Part shown: in pieces, positions 25,516 to 33,750 of the stretch
Numbering within the stretch: the first letter of the stretch is position 1
Layout: each line of letters begins with the position of its first letter
DNA from: Fidelibacterota bacterium
Lineage (GTDB): Bacteria; Fidelibacterota; UBA8477; JABMPR01
Direction of reading: 5' to 3'
DNA length: 64,000 nt
Assembly: GCA_016844955.1 (NCBI GenBank)
Contig: JAERTH010000053.1
Span: 1 to 64,000, forward strand
Notes under the pieces: generated by a model
The model's input: only the letters and a program-made list of their open reading frames with translations
Database searches by the model: none
Told to the model about the DNA's origin: nothing
Position numbers and translations under genes: made by a program

Positions 25516-26436
25516 TCAACTGCCGCTCAGGACTTGGCTGATAGCAGTAATCACCATAGTCAGTGTCATAACCGATCCAAGCGTCAATCCATAGCTGAGC
25601 AGCAACAACATCATCTTGGAGAGTGTTTTTAAATAGGATTGAAGATAAAAACTCTTCATTGCCAGGTACAGATAGAAAAGGCTGGCCAGAATGACCAACC
25701 ACATCAGTACTTTAAAGTCAATCAAAATGGTTAGAATTAATATGCTAAAAATAAAGGCATGCACATGGAGGCTGAAGATGAGGTGCTCGATGTAGGATTT
25801 TTTTCTTCTCCAGTAAAGTGCTTTTAACTGCAAGGCGGCAACTGGTAGGAGTAAAAACATCATCTTGGCAAAGTTTTCACTAAAATTAGCTCGAAAATCA
25901 TTCTGCTCCATATCATATTTGCTTTGTCCGATTGTCACTGACATTTCGGAGCTAGAAGTATCTGCCAGTGCTACTACTGAACCAAGAGAATCCGGTGGAG
26001 CGCTAATTTTTTCCGATTCTAATTCCCGGGATTGAACCACATTGTCGAGCGCGTCATCTATGTCCCCGGTTTCAGTAAACTCCTTTAAGAATTGATTATT
26101 TTTGAAACTAGGGATTAAAGCATCAATTGATAGTACCAAAAAGAAAAGCACACTGGCTACAAGGTAAATTCGAACCGGTGGTATATAGCTGATTCGTCTC
26201 CCTTTGACGTATTCGCTGGTAAGGAAACCAGGCTTTGTGAACAATAACCTGAGCGAACGTAACACACGGGAATCCACATCTAGTAATTCTTCAAGGAAAT
26301 CTGCCAGAAAATCTTTAAAAGTGAGGCTGTAATCTTTATGCTTCTGTCCACATTCTGGACAAAATTTCGATTTCAGGTGCGTACCGCAATTTAAACAGTG
26401 ATCGTTCAGGTCTTTTCTTGAAATTTGTTTATTCAT
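25516..26436 (-). CDS. DUF3667 membrane protein with N-terminal zinc ribbon
   Basis: The product has 306 residues. An N-terminal zinc ribbon (DHCLNCGTHLKSKFCPECGQ, about 12-31) leads into the DUF3667 signature: TFKDFLADFLEELLDVDSRV, LFTKPGFLTSEYVKGRRISY and PPVRIYLVASVLFFLV. Further transmembrane helices lie about 185-290 (VLMWLVILASLFYLYLAM, MMLLLLSYGLTLGSVMTLTM). The Ser/Glu-rich middle is soluble. DUF3667 proteins are common in Bacteroidota and relatives; their role is unknown. It is likely co-transcribed with the DUF4390-like gene downstream. Confidence 0.85.
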   Translation of the reverse strand: MNKQISRKDLNDHCLNCGTHLKSKFCPECGQKHKDYSLTFKDFLADFLEELLDVDSRVLRSLRLLFTKPGFLTSEYVKGRRISYIPPVRIYLVASVLFFLVLSIDALIPSFKNNQFLKEFTETGDIDDALDNVVQSRELESEKISAPPDSLGSVVALADTSSSEMSVTIGQSKYDMEQNDFRANFSENFAKMMFLLLPVAALQLKALYWRRKKSYIEHLIFSLHVHAFIFSILILTILIDFKVLMWLVILASLFYLYLAMKSFYLQSYLKTLSKMMLLLLSYGLTLGSVMTLTMVITAISQVLSGS

Positions 26437-26546
26437 AACTGAAGACTAAATTTAGATGGAAAAAGTGGCAGGGTAAGTCTTTTTTCATAGTAGCAACTAT
26501 TAACAGGGATATACTGACAATTAAACCAGAAATTACAATTCGATCA

Positions 26547-26972
26547 ATGCCTGTGGAAGCGTCCCTGGTAAACCAGCTTGAAGAAATGATCTTCAACAAT
26601 CATCGAGTCACGGAACCTAAATTGAAACGTGTTCGCGAAAATCATCCCTTGTTGCTGGTGGCCTACTGCGAGAATCAGGCCATTGGATTTAAGCTGGGTT
26701 ACCTGATCCCTGAGACGGAAAAGTTTTTCTCATGGCTAGGTGGAGTGCGCCCAGACTATAGAAGACAGGGTATCGCCCAGGCCCTGCTCATTCATCAGGA
26801 GCATTTTGCGCATGGACTGGGAGTCCCGAGTATCTACTTCACCACCTATGACAGATTTCCCGCAATGATCCAACTTGGAAAAAAGAATGAATACAGACTG
26901 ATTAAATCAGAGATGGATGATGGAGAAATGAAATTCTGGTATGAGAAAGCGTTCGGCTCAGCACAGAAATAG
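26547..26972 (+). CDS. GNAT family N-acetyltransferase
   Basis: The product has 141 residues from ATG 26547. The acetyl-CoA loop is VRPDYRRQGIAQALL (about 72-86), preceded by AYCENQAIGFKLGY (beta strands 2-3). In-frame DNA before the ATG encodes IKPEITIRS, which looks like the missing first beta strand of the GNAT fold. Between the in-frame stop at 26502 and 26547 there is no ATG, GTG or TTG. An ATT at 26520 lies 9 nt after AGGGA and may be the real start. The substrate is unknown. It is divergent from the DUF3667 gene. Confidence 0.8.
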   Translation: MPVEASLVNQLEEMIFNNHRVTEPKLKRVRENHPLLLVAYCENQAIGFKLGYLIPETEKFFSWLGGVRPDYRRQGIAQALLIHQEHFAHGLGVPSIYFTTYDRFPAMIQLGKKNEYRLIKSEMDDGEMKFWYEKAFGSAQK

Positions 26973-27069
26973 CAATAGTGATTGCACGTAGCACATAACA
27001 CCAATTCATTCTTTCCCAATTTTGCCTGGCATGTTAGTTTAAACGCATCGTATTAAGGAGATCTTGGAT

Positions 27070-27753
27070 ATGCCCAGTACTCAGAGGAATTACAATCTTA
27101 AGCCATTACTGATGGTCTGTCTATTTCTGTTGCCCATGCTTGGCCAGGCTCAACCCAAGGACAGCGATGTAAATGCCCTCCATCGTGAAATAGATAACCT
27201 CAGTGAAATGCTGACCCAGTTAAAGGCTGAGCAAAGCCGGGCGAGACGGATTGGCTATGAAATTGAAACCCCTCATAAGGATTATACCAAACACGACAGT
27301 CTACGTCTTGTAAGCCTGAAACGGAAGCAAGCAGAATCCCGCGCAAAAATTGATGAGATCACTTTGGACATAATCCAAATCAGTAAGCAATTAGAGGATC
27401 CAGGAAAACGCTATGCCTTAGCCAGGAAAATCCAGAATCCAAGGCAACGACCACTACCGTCTGTTGATGCTCAGGTAGCGGCAGATACCTCAGCAACCGT
27501 GAAGGTTGTCTCAGCGCGTTCAATCGACCTGGCCGCTGTAAAACTGGTCCGACAAGGTAAATCTTTGGATCAGGCTCGACTCTTGACCATTGACGAGCTC
27601 TCTAATGAGCAAGTATCAGCCTTTTATCGAGAATTACCCAGGGAAGACAGATATGAACTATATGATATCGCTGATGAAATCACACTATCAGAAGATGTCA
27701 AATTGCCTGATGCACGCCGATCAGCTCTATACTTTTATCTTTTCGCTAAATAA
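27070..27753 (+). CDS. Exported coiled-coil protein of unknown function
   Basis: I use ATG 27070, 8 nt after AAGGAG. The TTG at 27064 is also in frame but sits only 2 nt from that ribosome site. The product is 227 residues: a signal peptide (LLMVCLFLLPMLGQAQ), then a charged coiled coil (about 35-115), then a Pro-rich linker and a C-terminal helical region (IDLAAVKLVRQGKSLDQA, DELSNEQVSAFYRELP). No family was recognised. Its TAA is followed at once by the ATG of the lipoprotein gene at 27754, so they are surely co-transcribed. Confidence 0.72.
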   Translation: MPSTQRNYNLKPLLMVCLFLLPMLGQAQPKDSDVNALHREIDNLSEMLTQLKAEQSRARRIGYEIETPHKDYTKHDSLRLVSLKRKQAESRAKIDEITLDIIQISKQLEDPGKRYALARKIQNPRQRPLPSVDAQVAADTSATVKVVSARSIDLAAVKLVRQGKSLDQARLLTIDELSNEQVSAFYRELPREDRYELYDIADEITLSEDVKLPDARRSALYFYLFAK

Positions 27754-28668
27754 ATGACCAGATTCGCTTTCCTCATAGTCTCTGTGCTGTTGGTCTCCGG
27801 TTGCACCACAGGAAAAATCTCCTATTACAAAACGGGTGATCTACATACCCGGACATTTCTTGATCATCAGCAGGATCGCCACGAAATTTCAGGTGACTAT
27901 TACGAGGTAAAGCGTAACGATAAGGGGCAAATTCTCTCCGCTAAATATTTCTCATCCAGTCGCAATCTAGTTGAGAAGAGCACCTACAACTATAATCGCA
28001 AAGGGCAGTTGCTTCGACATCACCTCACCGCATATTTTGATGACGGACCACCAAGAATTTCCAGGGAATGGTTTTACCAGAATGGACGTGTCATCACTAG
28101 AGAAGAACAGTGGTTTACGCGATCCAGGTCCATGGAAAAGAAAATGACTCTGCATTATGATGCCAACCAGAAGGTCTTCTTGGAGGAAACCTGGGGGCTA
28201 GGCGATCGCATCGAAAGCTCAACTGAATTTTACTATGACTACAAGCACCGGTTGGATAAATCAAGACGAAACTTTTTCCTTCCGGATGGTAGCCTGCGGG
28301 ATTATTGGCTCACCATTTACAATGATGAAATTCAAATTACCAATGAGGAACACTACCTCCCCGACAACTCACTGATAGGCTTTTATCGATATGCTTACCA
28401 CCCCATGCAGCAATATCGTGAGCAGGAGGAAATACTCGATGAGACCCGCAATATTTTCATCTCCCGAAAATACGATAAATATGGCCTGATTCTAAGTGAA
28501 GAGGAAAGAGACCGTAATCTTGAGTTAATGAAACGGGTGATCTATGAGTATAACGACAAGCACCAACCACGGTCCATTCATTATTATGGCGCCGATGGAA
28601 AGTTGCTGAAGAAATCCAAGTACACGCAACCAAGGTATCTGGAAACCTTCAGAACACCTGGACTATAG
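27754..28668 (+). CDS. Lipoprotein with repeated Y-D-x-x-G-x-L motifs
   Basis: The product has 304 residues. The lipoprotein signal peptide MTRFAFLIVSVLLVSGC puts the acylated Cys at residue 17. The body has repeats of the type 'Y-x-Y/D-x-K/D-G-Q-L/I-L' (KGQILSAKYFSSS, RKGQLLRHHLTAYFDDG, YDYKHRLDKSRRNF, YDKYGLILSEEERDR, YNDKHQPRSIHYY). These resemble the beta repeats of RHS/YwqK-like surface proteins. It is probably held on the outer membrane. It starts directly after the coiled-coil gene's stop. The DJ-1 gene begins 11 nt after its stop. Confidence 0.75.
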   Translation: MTRFAFLIVSVLLVSGCTTGKISYYKTGDLHTRTFLDHQQDRHEISGDYYEVKRNDKGQILSAKYFSSSRNLVEKSTYNYNRKGQLLRHHLTAYFDDGPPRISREWFYQNGRVITREEQWFTRSRSMEKKMTLHYDANQKVFLEETWGLGDRIESSTEFYYDYKHRLDKSRRNFFLPDGSLRDYWLTIYNDEIQITNEEHYLPDNSLIGFYRYAYHPMQQYREQEEILDETRNIFISRKYDKYGLILSEEERDRNLELMKRVIYEYNDKHQPRSIHYYGADGKLLKKSKYTQPRYLETFRTPGL

Positions 28669-28679
28669 GAGGTCTGCAT

Positions 28680-29228
28680 ATGAAAAAGGTACTGGTTCCA
28701 CTGGCAGAAGGATTTGAAGAGATCGAAGCCATCACCATTGTTGATCTCCTGCGCAGAGCTGGAGCAAATGTTACCCTGGCGGCCCTGGAAAAACGCAATG
28801 TTATGGGTTCCCATGACTTGAAAGTCATCGCTGACACTGTCCTGGAGGAGGTAAAAAATGAGAATTGGGATTTGATTGTGCTTCCCGGCGGTGTCCCCGG
28901 AGCTCCCAATCTCATGGAAGATGCCAGAATCATAAAGTTGCTCAAAGACCAGGCTGCTGCCAATAAAACCTCGGCAGCTATTTGTGCGGCTCCAGCTGTC
29001 CTGGAGAAAGCTGGTTTAACCAGCGATAAAGAAGTCACTTCGCATCCTGCCTGGGCAGATCGCATGACTACTGCGGTTCATACTGGTGCCCGGGTTCAAT
29101 CTGCTGATTTATTGATTACTGGCCAGGCCGCAGGATCTGCCATGGAGTTTGCTTTCAAGTTGATTGAAACCCTCTATGGACCAGAAAAAGTAGCTGAAGT
29201 AAACGCCGGGGTAATAGCGAAACTCTAG
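28680..29228 (+). CDS. DJ-1/PfpI family protein
   Basis: The product has 182 residues in the DJ-1/ThiJ subfamily. It has the PLAEGFEEIEAITIVDLLRR start, with the conserved acidic residue of the active site. The nucleophile elbow carries Cys102 (AAICAAPAVLEKAG). The usual GPGTAMEFA is replaced by GQAAGSAMEFAFK. E. coli YajL is the nearest well-known relative. Roles reported for the family are deglycase, chaperone and redox sensing, and these are disputed. The RBS AGGAGG lies 7 nt before ATG. It is likely last in the 27070-29228 operon and convergent with the lipase gene. Confidence 0.9.
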   Translation: MKKVLVPLAEGFEEIEAITIVDLLRRAGANVTLAALEKRNVMGSHDLKVIADTVLEEVKNENWDLIVLPGGVPGAPNLMEDARIIKLLKDQAAANKTSAAICAAPAVLEKAGLTSDKEVTSHPAWADRMTTAVHTGARVQSADLLITGQAAGSAMEFAFKLIETLYGPEKVAEVNAGVIAKL

Positions 29229-29243
29229 TTATCAGATAGGCCT

Positions 29244-30473
29244 TTAGTAAGTAGTACTAAGACTGTCGAACCACTTCCCAGCAATATCGAATGCAAAAAA
29301 AGCACCGGTGATGTGGTCTGCCCCCAAAAGTGGAACCAGATCTACACTGATCCCACCATTGGCTAGCATTGACTGATACACCACTTCTGAATTCTCATAA
29401 GGTACGATATCATCATTAGTTCCGTGTACCAGGCGCACTGGTGCAATGGGTCCCCAGCCTTCAAAAGAATTTTCAACCAGGGCTGCCTCAATGGTTGTTT
29501 CAGTACCGGCCAGAAGGGATTGTTTAAAATTTGTGGTAAACAGTGTATCAATAGAGCTGGTCAGTTGGGTGTTGATTGAGTCTGAACCAATGGTTCCATT
29601 AAAGAGTTCAGGCATGCGGGATGCATAGGGTTCTTGAAAAACATCTCCTAACATGTCCCACTCATAAACATCATTGTAAGCAGTTACCAGATAGGCAAGA
29701 AAGGCAGGATTATCATAGTGATCTTGATTGAGGATATTTTTGGTTGTCCCCAACAAATCGAATGGACCTGCCATGGGAGCAACTCCCACCAGGTCAAACT
29801 CTTCCACAAATTGAGTTTCCATGACCCTCTGGGTTGCCAGTGTCACATAACCACCTTCAGAATAACCTGACAGAAAAACCTTATCACTGAGAATCAACCC
29901 GTTGTCACAGGCATAAGCCCTACCAGCCCGGATCATATCAATAACCGGATTGGCGGAAAGTTCAGCATGGAGATAGGGGTGTAAAAGATCGGACTCCCCC
30001 AGCCCTATATAATCTGGTGCAACCACCATAAATCCCTGCATGGCCATGAGTATTCCATCGATGGCGTAATAAAAACTTGTTGAGCCAACATCGCTACGCT
30101 TGATGGTGGTTCCATGTTGCGTGCTCACAATGTCGAGGCTATCCACATCAATGGGAATAAACATGGCACCCGAAACCGGGATCAATTCACCATTTTTATC
30201 AGTGGTTTTATAGGATACTGAATAGACGCCAACTGTCAAATCTTCGAAATCGAAGGGCTGGAATGGTAAATAGGAAGCTAGGAGTGCTTCCACCTGATCA
30301 GAGGTAATGTTCATAACAAATCGAGCATCCACCAACTCGCCTGGGACACCCGTTGGAATGCAGGAATTGATTTCAGGTTCTTCAACCTGATCATCTTCGC
30401 AAGCAGACAGCCACAGTAATGCACTGAGTATTATCATTGTGTAGCGCAGCATATTTCTTGGATATTGAGACAT
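29244..30473 (-). CDS. Lipase-like alpha/beta hydrolase lipoprotein
   Basis: The product has 409 residues. The lipoprotein signal peptide is YTMIILSALLWLSAC, with the Cys at about residue 25 followed by acidic residues. The hydrolase domain has the nucleophile in FLSGYSEGGYVTLA, Asp in LVHGTNDDIVPY and His in LLGADHITGAF. The segment MQGFMVVAPDYIGLGES is typical of secretory lipases and related tannase/feruloyl-esterase-like hydrolases. It acts outside the cytoplasm on an unknown ester, probably a lipid. It begins 7 nt after the stop of the PfkB kinase gene, so the two form an operon. Confidence 0.85.
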   Translation of the reverse strand: MSQYPRNMLRYTMIILSALLWLSACEDDQVEEPEINSCIPTGVPGELVDARFVMNITSDQVEALLASYLPFQPFDFEDLTVGVYSVSYKTTDKNGELIPVSGAMFIPIDVDSLDIVSTQHGTTIKRSDVGSTSFYYAIDGILMAMQGFMVVAPDYIGLGESDLLHPYLHAELSANPVIDMIRAGRAYACDNGLILSDKVFLSGYSEGGYVTLATQRVMETQFVEEFDLVGVAPMAGPFDLLGTTKNILNQDHYDNPAFLAYLVTAYNDVYEWDMLGDVFQEPYASRMPELFNGTIGSDSINTQLTSSIDTLFTTNFKQSLLAGTETTIEAALVENSFEGWGPIAPVRLVHGTNDDIVPYENSEVVYQSMLANGGISVDLVPLLGADHITGAFFAFDIAGKWFDSLSTTY

Positions 30474-30480
30474 GATTTTC

Positions 30481-31380
30481 CTAAAATTGACTCATAATTA
30501 CAAATTCATCATAGCGGGTTTCCAATTCTGATTCATCCAGGTAGGTAATACCATCAACTGAAAAATCTTCGACACAAAAGGATGCCAGAACAGAGCCAAA
30601 GACGACTGCCAGTTTCATGTTATCAAAGGAATGATCCTTGGATTGTGCCAGATAACCAATCAGGGCACCAACGAATGTATCACCAGCCCCTGTAGGGTCC
30701 TTGACTTCATCAATCACCAGACCAGGAACACTGAAAACCTGACTTTGGTGAAACAATAGTGCGCCATGTTGACCCTTTTTAATGACCACCCACTCTGGAC
30801 CCATGGCCTGCAGTTTTTTGGCAGCCTTGCCATAGCTGCGCTCATTGGTGAGCATTCTGGCTTCTTCGTCATTGATTACCAGCATATCCACCCGCTTCAT
30901 CAGGGCGAGTAAATCATCCAGAGCAGTGTCAATCCACAGATTCATTGTGTCCAGAACTACAAAAGCATTTGATTCCAATTGATCCAGTACATGATTCTGT
31001 AGTCCAGGATGAATATTGGCCAGGAGGACATAGTCAGCATTTTTGTATGTGTCAGGTAGGATGGGATTGAAATCCTCAAAAACATTCAGATCCGTGAAGA
31101 GGGTGGTTCTGTCATCAAAATTGTCAGCATAGCGCCCCCCCCAGCGAAAGGTTTTACCTGCGGCGATTTTCATGCCATCCAGATTTACATGGTGATCCTT
31201 AAGCAGGGAAATCACGGAGTCAGGGAAGTCGTCACCAACGATCCCCACAATGCCTGCTGTTGAGAAATAACTTGAGGCGATAGAGCAATAACTGGATGAT
31301 CCACCAGGGACTTCAGCTACTGAGCCAGCCGGGGCTTCGATAGTGTCAAGGGCAAGAGAACCGACGATGATAAGTGACAT
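30481..31380 (-). CDS. PfkB family sugar kinase
   Basis: The product has 299 residues. It has the N-terminal GSLALDTIEAP and VPGGSSSYCSIASSYFS substrate region. The C-terminal signature is VKDPTGAGDTFVGALIGYL, whose Asp is the catalytic base and whose Gly-rich turn is the anion hole. Also present are LVINDEEARMLTNE and WVVIKKGQHGALL. The substrate (ribose, adenosine or another sugar or nucleoside) cannot be settled. It is co-transcribed with the lipase lipoprotein that follows. The ATG is preceded by AGGTAATATT. Confidence 0.9.
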   Translation of the reverse strand: MSLIIVGSLALDTIEAPAGSVAEVPGGSSSYCSIASSYFSTAGIVGIVGDDFPDSVISLLKDHHVNLDGMKIAAGKTFRWGGRYADNFDDRTTLFTDLNVFEDFNPILPDTYKNADYVLLANIHPGLQNHVLDQLESNAFVVLDTMNLWIDTALDDLLALMKRVDMLVINDEEARMLTNERSYGKAAKKLQAMGPEWVVIKKGQHGALLFHQSQVFSVPGLVIDEVKDPTGAGDTFVGALIGYLAQSKDHSFDNMKLAVVFGSVLASFCVEDFSVDGITYLDESELETRYDEFVIMSQF

Positions 31381-31442
31381 AATATTACCTTAATAGTTTG
31401 CGTTCACAGTTTAGGTGCGCAAAATGGTTCCTATTCCGTGAT

Positions 31443-31461
31443 CCTCCAATGAATTTCCATT
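31443..31461. repeat. 19-bp intergenic repeat, copy 2
   Basis: CCTCCAATGAATTTCCATT differs at one base from the copy at 19110-19128. It lies in the 113-bp divergent space between the PfkB kinase and the CcmH-like gene, so it might influence either promoter. Confidence 0.35.
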
Positions 31462-31493
31462 GAGAACACTATTTTCTCGGCTAGATTCTCCAC

Positions 31494-31997
31494 ATGAAAC
31501 GCATAACAATATTACTACTGATAGGCCTGGTAACTCTCATATGTGCCCAGGATTATGAATTCTATAATCAGAAACTAACTGACAAGCAGAATGAGCAGGC
31601 CATTTATCTGGAAAAGAACCTTATGGCGACCTGTTGTTTTGGGGGCCCTGTCTATATGCATGGTAAAAACCAGCGGACTGAGGAAGCCAAAATAACAATC
31701 CGACGCATGCTGGTTGAAGGCAATACAGTTGATGAAGTCCTGGATTATTTCAGGAATACCATAGACCCGCGTACCAACCAACCCTACGGGAATCGCATTC
31801 TCGCTTCACCCAAGGCCAGTGAAACCATTGGTAAAGTTTCTTACTGGATGATTGTTGTCTTCAGTGTTATCGGGTTATTGATTCTGGCATATGCTCTGAA
31901 CAGACTTAAATCAAAGCATGGGTCACCGACATCCGAAACCGATATGTCAGAAGACACGCTTAAAAAGATTGAATCCGAACTTTCTGATTTAGATTAA
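31494..31997 (+). CDS. CcmH/NrfF-like membrane protein with a Cys-Cys motif
   Basis: The product has 167 residues. It has a signal peptide (1-18), a helical domain (about 33-90) and a transmembrane helix (about 117-137, MIVVFSVIGLLILAYALN), with a short acidic tail. The domain follows the CcmH/CycL pattern: E..LMATCCFGGPVYMHG, KITIRRMLVEGNTVDEVLDYF, then PYGNRILASP. In typical CcmH the sequence is L-R-C-x-x-C, and this pair handles apocytochrome c thiols. Here the cysteines are adjacent (47 and 48). No other cytochrome c maturation gene is in the window. It is convergent with the nuclease gene. Confidence 0.7.
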   Translation: MKRITILLLIGLVTLICAQDYEFYNQKLTDKQNEQAIYLEKNLMATCCFGGPVYMHGKNQRTEEAKITIRRMLVEGNTVDEVLDYFRNTIDPRTNQPYGNRILASPKASETIGKVSYWMIVVFSVIGLLILAYALNRLKSKHGSPTSETDMSEDTLKKIESELSDLD

Positions 31998-32005
31998 TTT
32001 ACTGA

Positions 32006-32599
32006 CTAGGATTTAGAATCTGAAAGGCTATGGAGTCTATCCCTGATCCTGGCGGCTGATTCATAGTCTTCTCGCGATATAGCTTCCCTGAGATCCTTCT
32101 CCAAATCAAACTGTAGCTCTGCTCGCTGCGTAATCTCATTGACATTTTCCGACAATGTTGCTTCAGCAGTGCTTTCGGGCTGATTGGTAACAGGAATGGG
32201 GATGGAAGCTTCCTCAAAAACAGCACGCGCCACCCTGATTGGGGCACCTGATCTCAAAGCCAGGGCAATTGCATCACTGGGACGAGCGTCCAGAATATCA
32301 ATTTCGTTACCCTGCCTGATGTTGAGCTCTGCGAAATAGGTCCCTTCTTTCAATGACTTGATCACCACGCTATCCAGGCCATCTGTCATATTGGTAATTA
32401 CTTCTGATAGTAAATCATGGGTCATGGGTCGATCCAGACTGATCTGTTCCAGGGCAAGGGCAATAGCCTGTGCTTCAAACTGCCCTACAACAATAGGTAA
32501 ACTGCGTTCCTCGTCCTCACGAGCTTGAAGAAACAGGGTATACCCCGGAGTTGCAGCCTGGGCAAAAAAGAGAATATTTTTTACAATTACTTCGATCAT
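32006..32599 (-). CDS. Bifunctional nuclease (DUF151) with UVR tail
   Basis: I choose ATG 32599 (MIEVIVKNILFF), which matches the normal DUF151 beginning. The frame extends upstream to TTG 32644 but adds an unlikely 15 residues. The product is about 197 residues. The BFN domain (1-135) has LPIVVGQFEAQAIALALE, RPMTHDLL and ILDARPSDAIALALRSGAPI. The C-terminal UVR motif is LREAISREDYESAARIRDRL (about 168-190). Plant and bacterial relatives show nuclease activity. The UVR motif normally mediates contact with UvrB/UvrC-type or Clp-type proteins. It is the last gene of the six-gene murQ-isoprenoid operon. Confidence 0.88.
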   Translation of the reverse strand: MIEVIVKNILFFAQAATPGYTLFLQAREDEERSLPIVVGQFEAQAIALALEQISLDRPMTHDLLSEVITNMTDGLDSVVIKSLKEGTYFAELNIRQGNEIDILDARPSDAIALALRSGAPIRVARAVFEEASIPIPVTNQPESTAEATLSENVNEITQRAELQFDLEKDLREAISREDYESAARIRDRLHSLSDSKS

Positions 32600-32729
32600 A
32601 TCATCACCATTACAAACATAGTCCCGAACCGGGGGCAATGTCAAACCTTCAGGGGAGAAAATAGGGTATCTCCGCTAAAATGTGATCTTTAGCACCCTGG
32701 AGTCAATATTAGAGTATTTGGAGGAAGGA

Positions 32730-33713
32730 TTAATTAACGCGATTGAGGATTATATCTGACAGCGCTTTCAGCATCCGGGTATCCCTGAAAGTGGTCATGG
32801 CCAAGAGTGCATCAGCTTCAGTGACCCAGCTCTGAACCAGGGCCTGAGCACGCTCGATGGTACCATGGTCAATCATCCACCGCTTGACCAATTGTCGATC
32901 TACATCACTGAGTTGTCCATCACCATTTTGAATCAGACCCCATTGATCCAGTTCATTCTGGGTCAGGTTCTTTTTCAGGTCCAGCCAGATCCAGGTTTTT
33001 TTCTCATTGAGAACATCGCTACCCAGACTTTTGCCCATGGTTTCAGCTGATGAGGTGACCTCCAGCAGATCATCCTGCATCTGAAAGGCTCTGCCCAGAA
33101 GCAACCCGAAACGAGAGAGTGCATTAATAGCAGCCTCCTCGCCCTCCCCCACAATTCCACCAAGTTTGCATGCCAGCTTGATGAGGGCCCCCGTTTTAAG
33201 GTCAATCATCATCTCATATTCAGAAGGTTCAACATCCACCTTTTGCTCGAACTGCATATCCCAACCCTGCCCTTTGCAGACATCCATGGCTCCATCATTA
33301 AAAGCTCGGAAAATTTGTGGGAATTTCTCATCACCAAGATCTGCAAGTAGCTGATAAACATAAATAAGGAGTGTATCACCACTGAGCAGGGCCCGATTGT
33401 GATCAAACGCTTTGTGAAGTGTTGGAATGCCTCGCCGAAGCTCATCACCATCCATAATGTCATCATGAACCAGGGAGAAGGTATGAAAAATTTCCAGAGC
33501 CGCGGCTACCACTACAGCTTCCTGCCAATCACCACCAACCGCTTCTGTGGCAGCCAGACAAAGTGCTGGACGGAGCATTTTACCCTCAGCGTTCAATGCA
33601 TAGCGCATGGGTTCAGATAAATAGGCTGGTTCATCTGCAAATACTGGATTGCTCAGGTGTTGGCGCACAGCAATTCGCCATTGATCCAACTTATGTTTAA
33701 GTGTGCTATCCAT
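32730..33713 (-). CDS. Polyprenyl diphosphate synthase (trans-isoprenyl transferase)
   Basis: The product has 327 residues. The first Asp-rich motif is LVHDDIMDGDELRRG (D84, D85, D88) and the second is QMQDDLLEVTS (D214, D215). GKMLRPALCL binds diphosphate, and KTGALIKLACKLG is typical. Large residues before the first motif (FHTFS at about 76-80) hint at chain-length control around C15-C20, but I would not fix it. The enzyme condenses IPP with allylic diphosphates for quinones, carotenoids or undecaprenyl carriers. Type-2 IPP isomerase is encoded immediately upstream with a 37-nt gap, supporting an isoprenoid operon. Confidence 0.93.
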   Translation of the reverse strand: MDSTLKHKLDQWRIAVRQHLSNPVFADEPAYLSEPMRYALNAEGKMLRPALCLAATEAVGGDWQEAVVVAAALEIFHTFSLVHDDIMDGDELRRGIPTLHKAFDHNRALLSGDTLLIYVYQLLADLGDEKFPQIFRAFNDGAMDVCKGQGWDMQFEQKVDVEPSEYEMMIDLKTGALIKLACKLGGIVGEGEEAAINALSRFGLLLGRAFQMQDDLLEVTSSAETMGKSLGSDVLNEKKTWIWLDLKKNLTQNELDQWGLIQNGDGQLSDVDRQLVKRWMIDHGTIERAQALVQSWVTEADALLAMTTFRDTRMLKALSDIILNRVN

Positions 33714-33750
33714 ATGAGTCTATCGAATACCTTCCAGTTTCAGAGCCTGT

